From: JACQLN01 sp049274895
GTDB taxonomy: Bacteria > Patescibacteriota > Minisyncoccia > JACQLN01
Reading direction: 5' to 3'
Length of the DNA stretch: 64,000 nucleotides
Assembly (NCBI GenBank): GCA_049274895.1
Contig: JBASTM010000008.1
Coordinates: 1-64,000 of the forward strand
The stretch's first letter is position 1. Each line of letters opens with the position of its first letter. The position numbers and the translations under genes are program-made. The notes under the pieces are model-generated. The model worked only from the letters and a program-made list of their open reading frames with translations, was not told the DNA's origin and made no database searches. Below, in pieces: positions 53,198-60,851 of this stretch.

Positions 53198-53908
53198 CTA
53201 AAATCTATACCTTAACAAAGTCCAAATACCCTTTATACCGTCCATAGCCCTGATCTTTTTTCCTTCAGCGAATTTGCGGGGGTAATAATGAATCGGAACT
53301 TCTTTGATCTTGTAGCCGAGTTTGAGTGTCTTGACCGTCAGCTCCATTTCCAACTCAAAACCTTTACTTTCTATGCCTGCCCCGTCAGAAACCCCGTTTC
53401 TAACGGGGTTTATTTTTCTAATTACTTCGGCCGGAAAAAGTTTGTAGCAAGTATATACGTCGGTCAACCGGGTGCCGAAAAATAAGTTGACCAGCATATC
53501 CAGCAATTTTGAACCGATTACATAGTGCGAATAGCCCCGCCGTTCGGGCCGCAGGTTGCGCGAGCCATACACAACCAAATCTTCGCGGCCGTCCAAAGCG
53601 TCCAATAATAGCCGTATATCCGCCGGATCGTATTCCAAGTCGGCGTCTTGGACGATAACCGCGTCGCCGGTCATCGCCTCCAGGCCGGTTTTTATGGCCG
53701 CGCCCTTGCCTTGGTTGGCGTCGTGCCGCAGATATTTTATCCGCCCCAGAAACGGTTTTATTTTCTCCGGCGTGGCGTCGCGAGAACAATCGTCCACCAC
53801 GATTATTTCTTTTTCCCAGCCATCAAAATTCTGATCCAGCACTTTATCCAATACTTGAGCAATCGTCTCGGCCTCGTTATAGGCCGGAATGATTATTGAT
53901 AATTTCAT
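53198..53908 (-). CDS. Family 2 glycosyltransferase, dolichyl-phosphate mannosyltransferase-like
   Basis: 236 residues from ATG 53908 (MKLSIIIPAYNEAETIAQVL). EIIVVDDCSRDAT, NQGKGAAIKTGLEAM and VIVQDADLEYDP (D-A-D) give a GT-A fold of the DPM1 type, which charges polyprenyl phosphate with a hexose. The frame upstream to 54043 belongs to the overlapping gene. A palindrome (53389-53411) is read in frame as NPVRNGV between KLFPAEVIRK and the ESKGFELEMELTVK segment. It would supply the lipid-linked sugar used by GT-C proteins such as its neighbour. Confidence 0.92.
   Translation of the reverse strand: MKLSIIIPAYNEAETIAQVLDKVLDQNFDGWEKEIIVVDDCSRDATPEKIKPFLGRIKYLRHDANQGKGAAIKTGLEAMTGDAVIVQDADLEYDPADIRLLLDALDGREDLVVYGSRNLRPERRGYSHYVIGSKLLDMLVNLFFGTRLTDVYTCYKLFPAEVIRKINPVRNGVSDGAGIESKGFELEMELTVKTLKLGYKIKEVPIHYYPRKFAEGKKIRAMDGIKGIWTLLRYRF
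53389..53411. repeat. In-frame palindrome inside the GT2 gene
   Basis: AAACCCCGTT-tct-AACGGGGTTT, encoding part of INPVRNGVSD. The sequence interrupts a segment that is continuous in DPM1-like proteins. Confidence 0.7.
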
Positions 53909-55431
53909 TTCGATTGGCCGTACTGGGCGATGATGTCTTTGTTGCGTTCGTTGTTTTTTAACAAAATCACAACCCGGCTGTCGGCGAACACGGTTTTCCA
54001 TTCGGGGTCGTCCAGTATCCGCGCGAAAAAAGTTTGGCCCCACGGGGTATAATCCCGATAGGAAAAGATTATAGCATTAAATTTGTATTTCTCGTCTTGT
54101 TCTTTCCAAACCTCCTTATCTTCTTGCATAGGTATGTAGATGTCGGTAAAAAATTCGGCGGGATAGGCCTCGGGCCGGTTGTCCACGAAGACTCTATCTT
54201 GTGATGGTAGACCATAAATCAAATAACCGCCGATGTCGTAGTTGTTAAAGATTGGCCCCGCCAAATTGTTGGCCTTAAAAAATTCCAACGGCTTTTCGTT
54301 GCCTTTTTCCAAGTCCAACCCCAGGCCGGGTGATCGGGGATAAAAGGCGCGCAGTTCGCCCGAAAGGATAATAAAAATTGCCAGCGCCAAGGTGGTAACA
54401 GCCGTACGATTAAGCCAATCTTTGGTTTTTGGTTTTAAGTTAAAAGCTTGGGCCAGATTGCCCGCGGCTAGGGGCAAAACAAAGAGGCCGAAGATAGCAA
54501 AATTGCGTATAGCCAGCCAGCCAGCCGCGCTAAAACCTATGGCTAACACTAGATCGGGAATACTTAAACTGCGCTTGTTTTTAACCAACTTAAAGATGAA
54601 GCTTAATATCAAAATTACAAAGACTATTTTGAATATCAGGTAATTGGGGTTGGGAATTATTTTTTCCATAAACCAGACCGTTTGGTTTTCGGCCAGAGGG
54701 TAGCCGAAATTTTGGAATATGGCTAGGGGCGCCAGCGCTCCGCTAAAGCCGTAGGGATTTATCAAAGTAGCCAAGAGCGTCAGGCCCAGTATAAAAGTCA
54801 AATACCGAAACGATTTCTTAGCTCCCAGGATCAAGTTTTCCAGCAAAAAAACTCCAATTACAACCGGCCCCAGGAAAAAATAAATATGCAGGTTGACCCA
54901 CAGGATCTCAACAGCCGGCAGGATCAAAAGTTTCCGCCAGGAAATTTCGCCGGCGCGGTATTTAAGCATCAGCCATAAAAAAATGCCGCTAAAAACATAA
55001 CTAAAAACTTCGGGCCGGACTTCGTCGCGTTCCAAGAGGAGCGGAATGACAAACACCGCCAATAAACCCGCGAGACCCGGCCCGGCCCGACTGTGAGCCA
55101 TCAGAAAGAAAATTAAAAAAGCCGCCAAACTCAAAACTATAAAAAACACATGCAAGCCGGTAAAGCCCGAAAATTTCCAAACCAAATAAAAAACCACGCC
55201 GCCCAGCCAATGGTGGTTGGAGGCGGGAAAATCGGGGTGAGTGTAGGAGTAAAAGTTGGTTTTTAGAACCTCAAATTGGCCATTCCAAATCAACTCGCCG
55301 TTTTTAATATGGCGCCCCAGATCGGCCGTGACCAAGTTTAGGGGATGGGCCAGCAACAGGGCATAATTAGCCAGTAATAATGCGGCTATTAAAATGGTTA
55401 CCAAACTGGTGGGTTTATGGATTTTAAACAT
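53905..55431 (-). CDS. Polytopic membrane protein, GT-C glycosyltransferase-like
   Basis: 508 residues, about ten membrane segments and a C-terminal soluble domain with NNYDIGGYLIYGLPSQDRVF and VDNRPEAYPAEF. The first loop TADLGRHIKNGELIWNGQFE carries the acidic/His pattern of GT-C enzymes. It overlaps the DPM1-like gene by 4 nt, which fits a lipid-linked sugar supply. The 55432-55657 gap upstream holds no gene; it has an AACCTG/CAGGTT hairpin at about 55579-55602. Confidence 0.75.
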   Translation of the reverse strand: MFKIHKPTSLVTILIAALLLANYALLLAHPLNLVTADLGRHIKNGELIWNGQFEVLKTNFYSYTHPDFPASNHHWLGGVVFYLVWKFSGFTGLHVFFIVLSLAAFLIFFLMAHSRAGPGLAGLLAVFVIPLLLERDEVRPEVFSYVFSGIFLWLMLKYRAGEISWRKLLILPAVEILWVNLHIYFFLGPVVIGVFLLENLILGAKKSFRYLTFILGLTLLATLINPYGFSGALAPLAIFQNFGYPLAENQTVWFMEKIIPNPNYLIFKIVFVILILSFIFKLVKNKRSLSIPDLVLAIGFSAAGWLAIRNFAIFGLFVLPLAAGNLAQAFNLKPKTKDWLNRTAVTTLALAIFIILSGELRAFYPRSPGLGLDLEKGNEKPLEFFKANNLAGPIFNNYDIGGYLIYGLPSQDRVFVDNRPEAYPAEFFTDIYIPMQEDKEVWKEQDEKYKFNAIIFSYRDYTPWGQTFFARILDDPEWKTVFADSRVVILLKNNERNKDIIAQYGQSK

Positions 55432-55657
55432 TTTCTAAATTCTATCAATAACTATGAAGCTTTGCCAAAATTTAAGATGGAGTAAAGACAGTGTGGATAA
55501 CTTTATACCTAAATTGTTGTAAAATGAAGTGTATAGCGTAACTAAAAAGGTCGTTTCCTATTTATTTAATCGCAGGGTTAACCTGTTTTAGGTCGATCAG
55601 GTTGCTCCGACAAAAAAGGTGTCGCGAGCGCGAAACCCGCAATCTTTAGAAAAACAA

Positions 55658-56341
55658 ATGTTTGTACAAACTTGGGGCGACACCATTGTAGCTTCACTAC
55701 AAAATCTTTGGGCCTTGGTTTTGAGTTTTCTGCCGAGCTTGGTAGTGGCTTTAGTGGTTGTGATTATCGGTTGGGTGGTGGCCTCGGCGCTGGGCCGGGT
55801 GATTTGGCAAGTGGTGGCGGCTGTACATGTGGATCAGTTGTTTGAGCGGCTGGGCTTTAGAAAGCCGTTGGAAAGAGCCGGATTAAAGTTAAACACCGGC
55901 AAGTTTTTGGGAGAATTGGTTAAGTGGTTCTTGGTTTTGGTTTTCTTTATGGCCGCGGCCGACATTCTGGGCTTGAGCGAAGTCACTAGCTTCTTGCAGT
56001 TGGTGCTATCCTACATTCCCAATATCATTGTGGCCGTGCTTATTCTTTTGGCTGGAGCCGCTTTTGCCAATTTCCTACAGAAATTGGTTAAAGCTTCGGC
56101 TGATACGGCTGGCCTGACGCACACCGGTTTTGTGGGCTCGGTGACCAAATGGACGGTTTTGATTTTCGCACTGTTTGCCGCTTTGGATCAGTTGGGCGTG
56201 GCGCGTACGTTCATCATTACCCTGTTACAGGGTTTTGTGGCGATGTTGGCCATTGCCGGCGGTTTAGCTTTTGGCCTGGGCGGCCAGAACGCGGCGCGGT
56301 CTTTCTTGGATAAACTTCGCGACGAAATCAGCGATCGTTAG
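55658..56341 (+). CDS. MscS-like conserved TM-helix protein without the beta domain
   Basis: 227 residues from ATG 55658 (MFVQTWGDTIVASLQNLWAL). Five or so hydrophobic segments including the paired helices SYIPNIIVAVLILLAGAAFA and the pore-like GFVAMLAIAGGLAFGLGGQN, which resembles MscS TM3. The cytosolic beta domain of MscS is missing. Possibly an ion channel; function uncertain. The frame open to 55619 adds a basic stretch from the leader. Confidence 0.78.
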   Translation: MFVQTWGDTIVASLQNLWALVLSFLPSLVVALVVVIIGWVVASALGRVIWQVVAAVHVDQLFERLGFRKPLERAGLKLNTGKFLGELVKWFLVLVFFMAAADILGLSEVTSFLQLVLSYIPNIIVAVLILLAGAAFANFLQKLVKASADTAGLTHTGFVGSVTKWTVLIFALFAALDQLGVARTFIITLLQGFVAMLAIAGGLAFGLGGQNAARSFLDKLRDEISDR

Positions 56342-56365
56342 TTAAGGGCCTTAATCATCGAAAAT

Positions 56366-56397
56366 CTCCCTCGGCCTTGCGCCCGGGGAGGTTTTTT
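56366..56397 (+). terminator. Terminator of the MscS-like gene
   Basis: CTCCC-t-CGG...CCG-g-GGGAG followed by GTTTTTTG. Confidence 0.85.
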
Positions 56398-56455
56398 GAT
56401 AGAACTATAAAAGTTCGTAAAGTTTAGTACTGCGCATAAATCAAAGAAAGGGGAT

Positions 56456-56782
56456 ATGGCTATGCCGGAGCGACCACGGCAGTTGATAATCACGTTGGCA
56501 GAAGCGGTGGACCTGAGGTTCTTGGCTAACAATCCGTGCAGCACGGACAGGCATGGGCTTTTTGGTCGATTGGAGCGGACGCGTCTGCATTACCTTATCG
56601 GAGAGCAGGATCCTTCGTTGGGTAAGGTGCTGACCGAAGCCGCCAGGTTTTTTTTGGACCAAGTGCACAGTCTCCACGCCGAAGATAGTGACAAAACCAA
56701 TGGTGATTTGGTGGCGGAAGGCGAGCGCCAGAAAGCCCGGCTGTGGCGCTTTATAAGGGAGCATTACGAAGTCCAGCCATAG
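56456..56782 (+). CDS. Hypothetical protein
   Basis: 108 residues, not recognised; soluble and helical (RPRQLIITLAEAVDLRFLAN). A GAAAGGGG site precedes two possible starts, ATG 56456 (3 nt away) and ATG 56462 (better spacing). It has its own terminator at 56815 and is probably monocistronic. Confidence 0.65.
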   Translation: MAMPERPRQLIITLAEAVDLRFLANNPCSTDRHGLFGRLERTRLHYLIGEQDPSLGKVLTEAARFFLDQVHSLHAEDSDKTNGDLVAEGERQKARLWRFIREHYEVQP

Positions 56783-56814
56783 TCGACACACTGTTCTTTT
56801 TGATAATAAAAAAA

Positions 56815-56845
56815 GCGCCCCGACCACTGTCGGGGCGGGTTTTAT
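56815..56845 (+). terminator. Terminator before tRNA-Val
   Basis: GCCCCGAC-cact-GTCGGGGC, then GGGTTTTATG. It separates the hypothetical gene from tRNA-Val. Confidence 0.8.
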
Positions 56846-56917
56846 GGGCACTTAGCTCAGTGGTAGAGCGATTCGTTTACACCGAATAGGTCGGGGGTTC
56901 AATCCCCTCAGTGCCCA
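56846..56917 (+). tRNA. tRNA-Val (anticodon UAC)
   Basis: 72 nt. Acceptor GGGCACT pairs with AGTGCCC; anticodon arm ATTCG-TTTACAC-CGAAT; discriminator A; no CCA. Confidence 0.94.
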
Positions 56918-56924
56918 CTGACTA

Positions 56925-57638
56925 TCAAAACTCCACTCTTTGTTTGCAATCTTTAATAATGTCAAAGGCCTCCTCGGCCGTGTCCACCAGAGTGTAGATG
57001 CCGGTGTCTTCTTTATCAATGGCCAGCATTTTTTTTAATACCACCTTATCCACCCAGTCCAAAAGCCCGGTCCAGTATTCGCGGCCGACGATAATAATGG
57101 GTATGTGAGAATTGACCTTGCGGGTTTGGATCAAGGTTACCAGTTCAAAAAATTCGTCCAGAGTGCCAAATCCGCCCGGGAAAAAAACATAGGCCCACGA
57201 GGCATAAGACAGCATCACCTTGCGGGTGAAAAAATAATGAAAGCCGAGGGCGTGTTTGACGTAGGGGTTGGTGCGCTGTTCTTGGGGCAGTTGGATGTTT
57301 AAGCCCACCGATTCGCCGCCTTTTTCAAAAGCGCCGCGGTTGCCGGCTTCCATTATGCCCGGCCCGCCGCCGGTGATTATGGTAAAACCGTTTTCGGCCA
57401 ACAGCTCGGCCAGCTTTCTTGCCTCTTGGTACCAGGGGTCATTGACCTGGAAGCGGGCCGAGCCGAAAAAGGTGACGGTTTTTTTGTAGTCAAACAAAAA
57501 CTGAAAGCCCTCCACGAATTCCGACATTATCCTAAAAATGCGCCAGTGAAAGCTTTCTCTAAAATCCTTGGCGCTATCGTGTTTATGGATGGGGAGTTTG
57601 GAAGCCGGCAGGTTGAATTTGGGTTCTTGAGGAGTCAT
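56925..57638 (-). CDS. LOG-family (TIGR00730) nucleoside monophosphate phosphoribohydrolase
   Basis: 237 residues. FFGSARF, ITGGGPGIMEAGNRGAFEKG and FFPGGFGTLDEFFELVTLIQ are the Rossmann-like motifs of the LOG family, which split nucleoside 5'-monophosphates into base and ribose-5-phosphate. The first 60 residues are an extension with no motif. Confidence 0.93.
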   Translation of the reverse strand: MTPQEPKFNLPASKLPIHKHDSAKDFRESFHWRIFRIMSEFVEGFQFLFDYKKTVTFFGSARFQVNDPWYQEARKLAELLAENGFTIITGGGPGIMEAGNRGAFEKGGESVGLNIQLPQEQRTNPYVKHALGFHYFFTRKVMLSYASWAYVFFPGGFGTLDEFFELVTLIQTRKVNSHIPIIIVGREYWTGLLDWVDKVVLKKMLAIDKEDTGIYTLVDTAEEAFDIIKDCKQRVEF

Positions 57639-57684
57639 AAATCAATACTATTATATCATTGATTATATCCGGCTCGCCACAATT

Positions 57685-57719
57685 AAAGGGCGCTTGTCTT
57701 TTTTTGACTCGCGCCCTTT
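57685..57719 (-). terminator. Terminator between the 57.7-kb gene and the LOG gene
   Basis: AAAGGGCGC...GCGCCCTTT with a T-rich loop. On the minus strand it follows the gene at 57726. Confidence 0.75.
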
Positions 57720-57725
57720 TAGCCG

Positions 57726-58058
57726 CTAGGCGGCTTTTTTACAGCAACAATCTTTCTCTCCAAGAAAAGATGTTGCGTTGGCATGGCCTTTCTTCCCCTT
57801 TGGTTTGGTGAGTTTCCGAAACTCTTGCCAGCCCGTTTCCGAGAGCCGATAGAACGAACCGAGACGGTTGCATTCCACCGGCCGCTTTCGCAGTATGACC
57901 AGCTCGGCCGCAGTCAGCCGATCCAAAATCTCTTCCATCTTGGCCCAGCTGACGCTTTGGGCCTGCAGCCGGGGCCAGATTTGGTTGTTTACCTCCAACT
58001 CGCCGGCCCGCCCGCCGAGCATCAACAGAACTTCTCGGCAAGTGCAAACCACCTCCAT
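57726..58058 (-). CDS. Winged-helix-like hypothetical protein with Cys-rich tail
   Basis: 110 residues. SWAKMEEILDRLTAAELVIL and RLSETGWQEFRKL look like a winged-helix DNA-binding domain; the end EKDCCCKKAA has three adjacent Cys. CTCRE near the start has two more. Excellent Shine-Dalgarno (AAGGGAGGTGATGAGCT before ATG 58058). A redox- or metal-responsive regulator is possible, not shown. Confidence 0.6.
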   Translation of the reverse strand: MEVVCTCREVLLMLGGRAGELEVNNQIWPRLQAQSVSWAKMEEILDRLTAAELVILRKRPVECNRLGSFYRLSETGWQEFRKLTKPKGKKGHANATSFLGEKDCCCKKAA

Positions 58059-58226
58059 AGCTCATCACCTCCCTTCCGGTGAAGATTTTCAAAGAACCAT
58101 TTATTAGCTTTTAGATTACTCCATACCGATAATAACATCAACCCGGTGTTCATAATCGAGGTTTCGTCTCTATAGTCCCCGCAATTCCCAAGCCTGGCTT
58201 AGGTAACCTAGAAAAGTGTTCCTCCG

Positions 58227-58517
58227 CTAGGGACTCGGGTGTAGATATCGATAAGTGTTAGAAGTTCTGCGTTCTACCCAGAAAACATGTATTAATCTTT
58301 TTGAAATGTGTATTTCGTAAAAAATCCTATACGAGCCCACACGCCTCCGCCAAGTATTTTCTTCGCCTTTAATTTTATTAGTATCACCCACAAAAGGATC
58401 CATTATTAATAATTCAATGATGTCGGTTATCTTTTCAGAGTATTCTTTGGGGAATTTTTTGATTTGTCTACGAACTTTATCGTCCACTTTCAATTCCCAA
58501 TTTTCGTTTGAGCTCAT
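58227..58517 (-). CDS. RelE/ParE-family toxin
   Basis: 96 residues. DDKVRRQIKKFPKEYSEKIT, NKIKGEENTWRRRVGSYRIF and YEIHISKRLIHVFWVERRTS fit the RelE fold. Its start overlaps the antitoxin by 41 nt. Confidence 0.87.
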   Translation of the reverse strand: MSSNENWELKVDDKVRRQIKKFPKEYSEKITDIIELLIMDPFVGDTNKIKGEENTWRRRVGSYRIFYEIHISKRLIHVFWVERRTSNTYRYLHPSP

Positions 58518-58710
58518 GTATTGTTAAAAATTTGCCCCGGGCTAAATTCTTTCGTGCTTCTTTGAGAGCTTTTTTTTGAGCGGGAGTCAATTCAACTTCT
58601 CGGGTTTTTTTTAGACGAAAACTTAAAAACTCCTCGTATTCCTTGCGGGGAATTATAACAAGGTCGCCTTTTTCCACCATATTTTTAGGAATGGTTACGG
58701 AGTTTATCAT
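58477..58710 (-). CDS. Antitoxin of the 58.2-kb RelE toxin
   Basis: 77 residues. NSVTIPKNMVEKGDLVIIPR has an AbrB/MazE-like strand pattern, then KEYEEFLSFR and a basic helical tail. First gene of the pair. Confidence 0.8.
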   Translation of the reverse strand: MINSVTIPKNMVEKGDLVIIPRKEYEEFLSFRLKKTREVELTPAQKKALKEARKNLARGKFLTIHELKRKLGIESGR

Positions 58711-58750
58711 ATATTATAAATTAACATACTAACGATTATAATCAAATTGG

Positions 58751-59014
58751 GTGCGGTATTCTTGAATTAGTCCGAACGTACTTCGTCCCTCAGTACCTTC
58801 GGCATTTCGCCGCCTGCGGCGGCGAGCCTGCCTGCCGGCAAGGCAGGGAAGCCCCGCCCACAAGCGCGGCTCCGCCGCGAGCCGGACAATTTTCCCGATG
58901 GCCTTGCCATCGTGGATCCTCGATTTTGTGAATTCACTTCGTTCATACAAAATCGGGACAAGTTTTTCCCTGCCCCGTAGTGAAACGAAGTTTCTACTAC
59001 TGGGGTTTGGCGGC
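58751..59014. repeat. Modular intergenic element, copy 2 (TATTCTTGAATTAGTCCGAACG type)
   Basis: Left block (58751-58782) and right blocks (CAAGTTTTTCCCTGCC at about 58968 and GGTTTGGCGGC ending 59014) match 10083-10215. The middle is twice as long and holds different hairpins: GCCGCC-tgc-GGCGGC, CCTGCCTGCCGGCAAGGCAGG, CGGCTCCGCCGCGAGCCG, CGATTTTGT...ACAAAATCG and AGTAG-type stems. Confidence 0.7.
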
Positions 59015-59986
59015 TTAATTAGTTCTTTGCCAACTTTCGCCAGCATTTGAACTCCGATAGATTATACCATCTTCACTAGAAGCAGTAAGTTCTCTGGAAT
59101 TTTTGGGATTGATGGCAATGGCAGTAATCTTGATACCATTAAGACCGTCTAGTTTTTTCCAGTTTTGTCCAGCGTCAATCGTTTTCCAAGCCCCGGTTTG
59201 TGTGCCTGCATATATAACAGATAAATCTTTATGAAGAGTGGCAAGAGTATAAACTGTTGTGTTGTCAAAAACATTTGTTGTCTTTGTCCAGCCACAGAAA
59301 CAACTGAAAGATTGGAAAACGCCGTCAGCCGTTCCCGCCAAAAGGAGACCCCAATTATCCCAGCCCATAGATTTATCCATCGAAGTTTGTACTGCCATGT
59401 ATGCAAACGATCTTATTCCGGGATTCTCTGGTCCATCATCCATACGCTTCCACGAAACGCCGCCGTCTTTACTTTTGAACACCCCATTATCAACAGAGTA
59501 GGCAAAAAGTAAATCGGGATTGCGTTGATTAATCGCCAAGCCATGAATATCCGTACCTTTTATCCCATCATCAGAACGCATCCAAGTAATACCGCCGTCA
59601 ATACTTTTTATGACACCTAAATCATGCCCACCGGCAAAAATTGTTTTCTGGTTTCGAGGGTCAACAACGATACTCATCCAATCATCAGCGTTGACACTTC
59701 CCTTTACCGAAACCTTTTGCCAAGTTTTGCCGCCATCGTCGCTCTTGAATAGACCGCCGTGTGTTCCTAAAAGTAAATTGCCTTCGGTGTCGTAGGTAAT
59801 AGCATGGATATGTTGAGCTCCGGGTATTACAGAATTGCTAGAACCACCTTCATCGCTATGAGACATTACTGTTTTATTAACCGAAGTATCTGCCGGAGTG
59901 TTAGTAGATTTGTTACTCACGCCCAAGAAATAGCCAACTACTATGGCACCAACAATAAAAACTGGAATTAATAATTTGTTGTTCAT
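59015..59986 (-). CDS. Secreted/anchored Asp-box (BNR, sortilin-like) beta-propeller
   Basis: 323 residues from ATG 59986 (MNNKLLIPVFIVGAIVVGYF), an N-terminal anchor or lipobox-free signal. Five Asp-box motifs S-x-D-x-G-x-T-W: SDDGGKTW, SIDGGITW, SKDGGVSW, TIDAGQNW and SSNAGESW. HIHAITYDTEGNLLLGTHGG is typical of a family often noted with metal-resistance genes. Binding or lyase function unknown. The longer frame to 60028 is coded by the tRNA trailer repeat. Confidence 0.82.
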   Translation of the reverse strand: MNNKLLIPVFIVGAIVVGYFLGVSNKSTNTPADTSVNKTVMSHSDEGGSSNSVIPGAQHIHAITYDTEGNLLLGTHGGLFKSDDGGKTWQKVSVKGSVNADDWMSIVVDPRNQKTIFAGGHDLGVIKSIDGGITWMRSDDGIKGTDIHGLAINQRNPDLLFAYSVDNGVFKSKDGGVSWKRMDDGPENPGIRSFAYMAVQTSMDKSMGWDNWGLLLAGTADGVFQSFSCFCGWTKTTNVFDNTTVYTLATLHKDLSVIYAGTQTGAWKTIDAGQNWKKLDGLNGIKITAIAINPKNSRELTASSEDGIIYRSSNAGESWQRTN

Positions 59987-59987
59987 A

Positions 59988-60112
59988 TGATTAAAAATTT
60001 TTCTTCCCCCAAAATGCGGAACCGCCAATTCGTTTTTACCCCCAAAATTGAATACAAATTAGTCGCCGAGCGAAGCGAGGCGAACCAAAACTCTTTGACT
60101 TTTCCTGTCTGG
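59988..60112 (-). repeat. 125-bp tRNA trailer repeat, copy 2 (after tRNA-Leu GAG)
   Basis: Near-identical to 10961-11085. Begins at the encoded CCA of tRNA-Leu and ends one base before the start of the propeller gene. Confidence 0.8.
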
Positions 60113-60195
60113 TGCGCGGGGGGAGACTCGAACTCCCAAGCCTTACGGCATACGCACCTCAAGCGTACGTGTATACCAAATTCCACCACCCGCGC
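60113..60195 (-). tRNA. tRNA-Leu (anticodon GAG)
   Basis: 83-nt class II tRNA with encoded CCA (60112-60110). Acceptor GCGCGGG pairs with CCCGCGC; anticodon arm TACGC-TTGAGGT-GCGTA; discriminator A. Confidence 0.94.
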
Positions 60196-60199
60196 TTTA

Positions 60200-60304
60200 T
60201 TTTCTCGGCAAAGCCTCGGTCAAAAAACTGTGGCGGGTAGGTGGCCGGGGCAGCTTTTGCTGCCCGCGGAAAGCTGCGTTCACTCGCTTTCCGCCCACCC
60301 GCGC
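60200..60304 (-). repeat. tRNA-Leu(GAG) 5'-end duplication element
   Basis: Minus strand order: a 10-nt copy of the tRNA 5' end (GCGCGGGTGG, directly after the rplS stop), hairpin GCGGAAAGC...GCTTTCCGC, hairpin GGGCAGC-aaaa-GCTGCCC, a spacer with CCACCTACCCGC (near-complementary to the copied end), TTTTTTGACCGAGGC-ttt-GCCGAG, then the tRNA. Same parts as at 13368 and 13545. Confidence 0.8.
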
Positions 60305-60805
60305 TTATTTATTTTCCTCGGAGAGAGTTTCTTCTGGTCTAACTGAATCGTCTTCAGCGGCCACGGCCACGCCGAGGCCGAGGCGACGGGCGGCCTGACC
60401 GGTGCGGTTTCTTAAGAAGTAGAGCTTGGCCCGACGAACTTTAGGGCGAGAAACCACCTCAATTTTTTTAAGGGTAGGGGAATACAAGGGATATATTTTT
60501 TCCACGGCCACGCCGCCGGCCGCTATTTTTCTTACGATGAAACTGCCGCCCGGCTCGGTGCCGTGTTTTCTGGCTATGACTATGCCTTCAAAAATCTGGA
60601 TTCTTTCCACCGGCCCTTTTTCTCCGCCGCCGGATCTTTCCAAAGCTTTCTTGGCGGTTTTAGAAATGTTCTTTTTGGTGGTGGTAATTTCTTTAATCAT
60701 CTGATGAACCTTAACCGTATCGCCCACGCGAAAATCAGTCTGCGGGGCAGGCAGGTTCTTTAGCGGTGCGTATTCGGATTTGATGAATTCTTGCAGTTGA
60801 TTCAT
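60305..60805 (-). CDS. rplS: 50S ribosomal protein L19 with internal insertion
   Basis: 166 residues; usually about 115-120. FRVGDTVKVHQMIKE and ERIQIFEGIVIARKHG are separated by about 25 extra residues (ITTTKKNISKTAKKALERSG). Then FIVRKIAAGGVAVEKIYPLY, SPTLKKIEVVSRPKVRRAKL and an acidic C-terminal tail. Lies at the 30S-50S interface. Downstream of rluD-like in the same direction. Confidence 0.95.
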   Translation of the reverse strand: MNQLQEFIKSEYAPLKNLPAPQTDFRVGDTVKVHQMIKEITTTKKNISKTAKKALERSGGGEKGPVERIQIFEGIVIARKHGTEPGGSFIVRKIAAGGVAVEKIYPLYSPTLKKIEVVSRPKVRRAKLYFLRNRTGQAARRLGLGVAVAAEDDSVRPEETLSEENK

Positions 60806-60850
60806 AGGCGCGATGCTAATCCGCTAATTCGTGCGAATCATTGATGTCGC
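60806..60850. repeat. GCTAATCCGCTAATTCGTGCGAAT-type spacer
   Basis: GCGCGATGCTAATCCGCTAA then TTCGTGCGAATCATTGATGTCGC between rplS and the pseudouridine synthase gene. Related to 1511, 28205 and 34786. Confidence 0.55.
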
Positions 60851-60851
60851 A

